From Desulfamplus sp. (GTDB lineage: Bacteria; Desulfobacterota; Desulfobacteria; Desulfobacterales; Desulfobacteraceae): a stretch of 8,315 bases of DNA. The position numbers and the translations under genes are program-made. Positions within the stretch are counted from its first letter, which is position 1, and each line of letters opens with the position of its first letter. The stretch spans positions 1 to 8,315 of the forward strand of contig JADFXA010000083.1 of assembly GCA_015233755.1 (NCBI GenBank), read 5' to 3'. This document shows positions 6,694 through 8,315 of this stretch, piece by piece. The notes beneath the pieces were generated by a model. The model ran no database searches, was not told the DNA's origin, and saw nothing but the letters and a program-made list of their open reading frames with translations.

Positions 6694-6743
6694 AGGATTA
6701 CATAAGATGACAAAACTGAAAGAGAAGCGGGAGAGAAAAAAAG

Positions 6744-7979
6744 ATGCAGCCATTAAATTTAACCATTGAAGAGAAAAATCAACTTAAACTTGAACGTCTC
6801 CAGACCACTCTAAATCGTGCATATAAAAACGTCCCGTTTCATCGTAATAGATTTATTGAAAGCTCTTTGTTACCCGAAAATATCCTATCTTTGCAAGATA
6901 TAGAAAAACTCCCGTTTATGGATCGCTCTCATCTTGGAATACACTATCCTTATGGACTTTTTTCAGTTCCTCTACGTGATATTGTAAGGATTCACACAGC
7001 ATCTGGAACAGGGACAAATCCATCAATCAGCGGTTACACAAAGGCCGATCTTATGATCTGGCAAAAATTGGTTTCCCGAAGTCTTGAAGCATCTGGAGTA
7101 ACATCAATGGATATTCTCCAGATAAATCTGCCACCTGGGCTTGCCAATTGGGGACGCGATTATAAAGATGGTGCTGAAAATATTGGGGCAAGTGTAATTC
7201 CAAACTCTCCTCTCTCCCTTGCAAAGACTCTTATGGTGTTTCGAGACTACAAAACTACAACGTTGGTTACAACATTGGCATTTGCCGAACAGCTTATGGA
7301 GTATATGTTTGAGAGCGAACGTAACCCAAATGAGTTTAATCTCAAGAGAATAATTCTTGTAGGTGAACCAGTAGGAAGAGAGCAGATTCAAAACCTTGAA
7401 GAGCGTCTTCATGTTGATGTTTGGCTAAATTATGGATTAAGTGAAATTCCAGGACCTGCAATTGCATTTGAGTGTCTGCACCATTTTGGTATGCATATAA
7501 ACGACGACCATATTTTAGCAGAGATAATCGATCCAGTAACAAGAGAGGCTGTAGTGCCAGGTCAGGCTGGTGAGTTAGTTTTAACAACGCTATCAGCAAG
7601 AGCTTTTCCTCTTATACGCTTTCGTACAGGCGATATGGCAAGATTTATAAATCAACCATGCCAATGTGGCTCTCCTCTTACAGTTATGGAGTGGCTAAAA
7701 GAGCGCGCTGATAACATGATTATCATATCAGGGGTTAAAATATCTCCAGAGCAGGTAAGAATTTATCTTAAAAATGCACTTGGAGTGAATGAGCCGAAAT
7801 GTGCTTTAGAAAAAATCCGTCATGGAGGCACTGAGATTCTTTCCATTGACCTTGTTATTGACGATTCGCTCTTTTCTGATGAGATAAAGCATTTAGAGAG
7901 ACTTATGATAAATACATCTGAAAAGTTAGAAGAGCTTGTAGGAGTACCAGTTAAAATAACACTTACAGAAAAGAAATAA
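6744..7979 (+). CDS. paaK: Phenylacetate-CoA ligase-like AMP-forming enzyme
   Basis: A 411-residue member of the PaaK branch of adenylate-forming ligases, which convert an aryl or related acid with ATP and CoA to the acyl-CoA. The N-terminus LERLQTTLNRAYKNVPFHRNRF (17-38) is the usual PaaK opening. The P-loop region is IHTASGTGTNPS (83-94), the A5 motif NYGLSE at 229-234 with the PaaK-like continuation AFEC (240-243), the A7 core RFRTGD at 292-297, and the A8 hinge RADNMIIISGVKISP at 321-335. CQCG at 306-309 is a remnant of the cysteine set found in many PaaK proteins. The P-loop lysine of SSGTTGKP is replaced (asparagine in GTNP), so kinetics or substrate may differ. Length is slightly below the usual 430 or so. 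GGGAG at 6729-6733 lies ten bases before the ATG. livGF followed by a paaK homologue recurs in Desulfobacterota, which suggests activation of imported or amino-acid-derived aryl acids. The true substrate is unknown. Confidence 0.9.
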   Translation: MQPLNLTIEEKNQLKLERLQTTLNRAYKNVPFHRNRFIESSLLPENILSLQDIEKLPFMDRSHLGIHYPYGLFSVPLRDIVRIHTASGTGTNPSISGYTKADLMIWQKLVSRSLEASGVTSMDILQINLPPGLANWGRDYKDGAENIGASVIPNSPLSLAKTLMVFRDYKTTTLVTTLAFAEQLMEYMFESERNPNEFNLKRIILVGEPVGREQIQNLEERLHVDVWLNYGLSEIPGPAIAFECLHHFGMHINDDHILAEIIDPVTREAVVPGQAGELVLTTLSARAFPLIRFRTGDMARFINQPCQCGSPLTVMEWLKERADNMIIISGVKISPEQVRIYLKNALGVNEPKCALEKIRHGGTEILSIDLVIDDSLFSDEIKHLERLMINTSEKLEELVGVPVKITLTEKK

Positions 7980-8064
7980 GATACGATATTATAAAAAATG
8001 GGGTGAAAATTTATTAGGCTGTAAAATTTAATAAGATTGACTCATTCATTGCTTTTAAATTCCG

Positions 8065-8093
8065 TTGACATTTTGTTTAGTAAAATATATAAA
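8065..8093 (+). promoter_or_regulatory. Sigma-70 promoter of the tRNA-Arg gene
   Basis: A perfect -35 box TTGACA (8065-8070), a 17-base spacer and TATAAA (8088-8093, five of six) form a textbook housekeeping promoter. The predicted start is near 8100, six bases before the mature 5' end of the tRNA. Confidence 0.85.
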
Positions 8094-8105
8094 AGAAAAA
8101 GTTTT

Positions 8106-8182
8106 GCGCCCGTAGCTCAGCTGGATAGAGTACCTGACTACGAATCAGATGGTCGGACGTTCGAATCGTCTCGGGCGTGCCA
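8106..8182 (+). tRNA. tRNA-Arg, anticodon ACG
   Basis: The 77-base sequence folds into a full cloverleaf with an encoded CCA (8180-8182). The acceptor stem is GCGCCCG (8106-8112) with CGGGCGT (8172-8178). The D stem is GCTC/GAGT. The anticodon loop is CTACGAA with ACG at 8140-8142. The T arm is GGACG-TTCGAAT-CGTCT. ACG, read after A34 deamination to inosine, decodes CGU/CGC/CGA arginine codons. Three weak points are seen: a C27-A43 mismatch at the top of the anticodon stem (8133 with 8149), and G-U pairs at 1-72 and 49-65. They are tolerable. They are also what one might see if the 3' half had been replaced by an integrating element. Confidence 0.96.
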
Positions 8183-8190
8183 TTAAAATC

Positions 8191-8226
8191 AAGGGGTTAC
8201 GGTCAATCGGCTGTAACCCTTTTTTA
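8191..8226 (+). terminator. Intrinsic terminator downstream of tRNA-Arg
   Basis: AAGGGGTTAC (8191-8200) pairs with GTAACCCTTT (8213-8222) over ten bases, including one G-U pair, around a 12-base loop. A T-run at 8220-8225 overlaps and follows the stem. It is placed nine bases after the tRNA CCA, as expected for its terminator. The same sequence could belong to an integrase attachment site. Confidence 0.7.
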
Positions 8227-8256
8227 TTCTGTGTGAGAGTCTGTGTGTGAATCTTC

Positions 8257-8315
8257 TTAAAACCAATTATCCAGACAATCAACAGCAAGACGCTCACCTT
8301 CCCCAACTGAATGCA
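8257..8315 (-). CDS. C-terminal end of a convergent gene, possibly a tyrosine recombinase (partial)
   Basis: On the minus strand one frame is open from the window edge to a TAA at 8257-8259 and reads HSVGEGERLAVDCLDNWF. Half of these codons begin with G, a coding-like bias, and the stretch is richer in G+C than the window in general. The pattern H-S-x(5)-R-x-A-V-x(2)-L-D resembles the end of phage-type tyrosine integrases just after the catalytic tyrosine (Y-T/S-H-...-R-x-A-V-x-x-L). That tyrosine would lie just outside the window. The position beside the 3' end of a tRNA gene, the usual integrase target, fits. With only 18 codons the call is tentative; any other convergent gene is possible, and another minus-strand frame is also open here. 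Confidence 0.35.
   Translation of the reverse strand, partial: HSVGEGERLAVDCLDNWF

Noticed and set aside
8006..8034. Direct repeat AAAATTTATTA / AAAATTTAATAA after the ligase gene.
   Set aside because: Low-complexity A/T sequence; no terminator or operator structure.
8145..8315. Minus-strand open frame of 56 codons running from the window edge through the antisense of the tRNA.
   Set aside because: Antisense reading of a tRNA gene is a common source of spurious frames, and the alternative frame ending at 8257 has a better coding pattern.
1..8315. CRISPR arrays, insertion sequences, riboswitches or other RNA genes.
   Set aside because: I looked for regular repeats, transposase motifs and long structured leaders and saw none apart from the tRNA and the possible integrase end.

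Overview
The window looks like a stretch of chromosome from an AT-rich, anaerobic or microaerophilic bacterium. Its gene content (iron-sulphur proteins of unknown role, a ferredoxin-nitroreductase fusion, LivG/LivF ATPases beside a phenylacetate-CoA ligase-like enzyme) most resembles the Desulfobacterota (former Deltaproteobacteria). That assignment comes from gene content and remembered family distribution, not from a phylogenetic marker. All nine complete protein genes and the single tRNA are on the + strand, with short gaps (13 to 168 bases), so the region may be a few successive operons. No stretch longer than about 180 bases lacks a gene.

Left part (1-1906): a near-perfect FNR-type palindrome sits exactly 41.5 bases upstream of the start expected from a good -10 box. 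This is the layout of a class II FNR-activated promoter. It drives an HD-domain phosphohydrolase-like protein with a cysteine-rich head, followed by a ferredoxin-headed protein with a conserved-looking but unassigned C-terminal domain. The substrate of this pair is unknown.

Middle (2075-4901): a thiol peroxidase of the glutathione peroxidase family is tightly linked to a metallo-beta-lactamase-fold hydrolase. A universal stress protein with an atypical nucleotide-binding loop follows, then a nitroreductase with an N-terminal ferredoxin domain. Together with the left part this reads as a redox and oxygen-stress block.

Right part (5003-7979): the two ATPases of a branched-chain amino acid (HAAT-type) ABC transporter are followed by a phenylacetate-CoA ligase-like enzyme. 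The permeases and binding protein are absent from the window. The arrangement suggests uptake of an amino or organic acid coupled to CoA activation of an aryl acid.

Right edge (8065-8315): a tRNA-Arg(ACG) gene has its own strong promoter and is followed by a hairpin terminator. Beyond it, on the minus strand, are the last 18 codons of a gene whose ending resembles the C-terminus of tyrosine recombinases. If that is right, the window ends at the junction of an integrated element that uses this tRNA gene as its attachment site. This and the FNR-type promoter of the HD/ferredoxin pair are the two most interesting signals.
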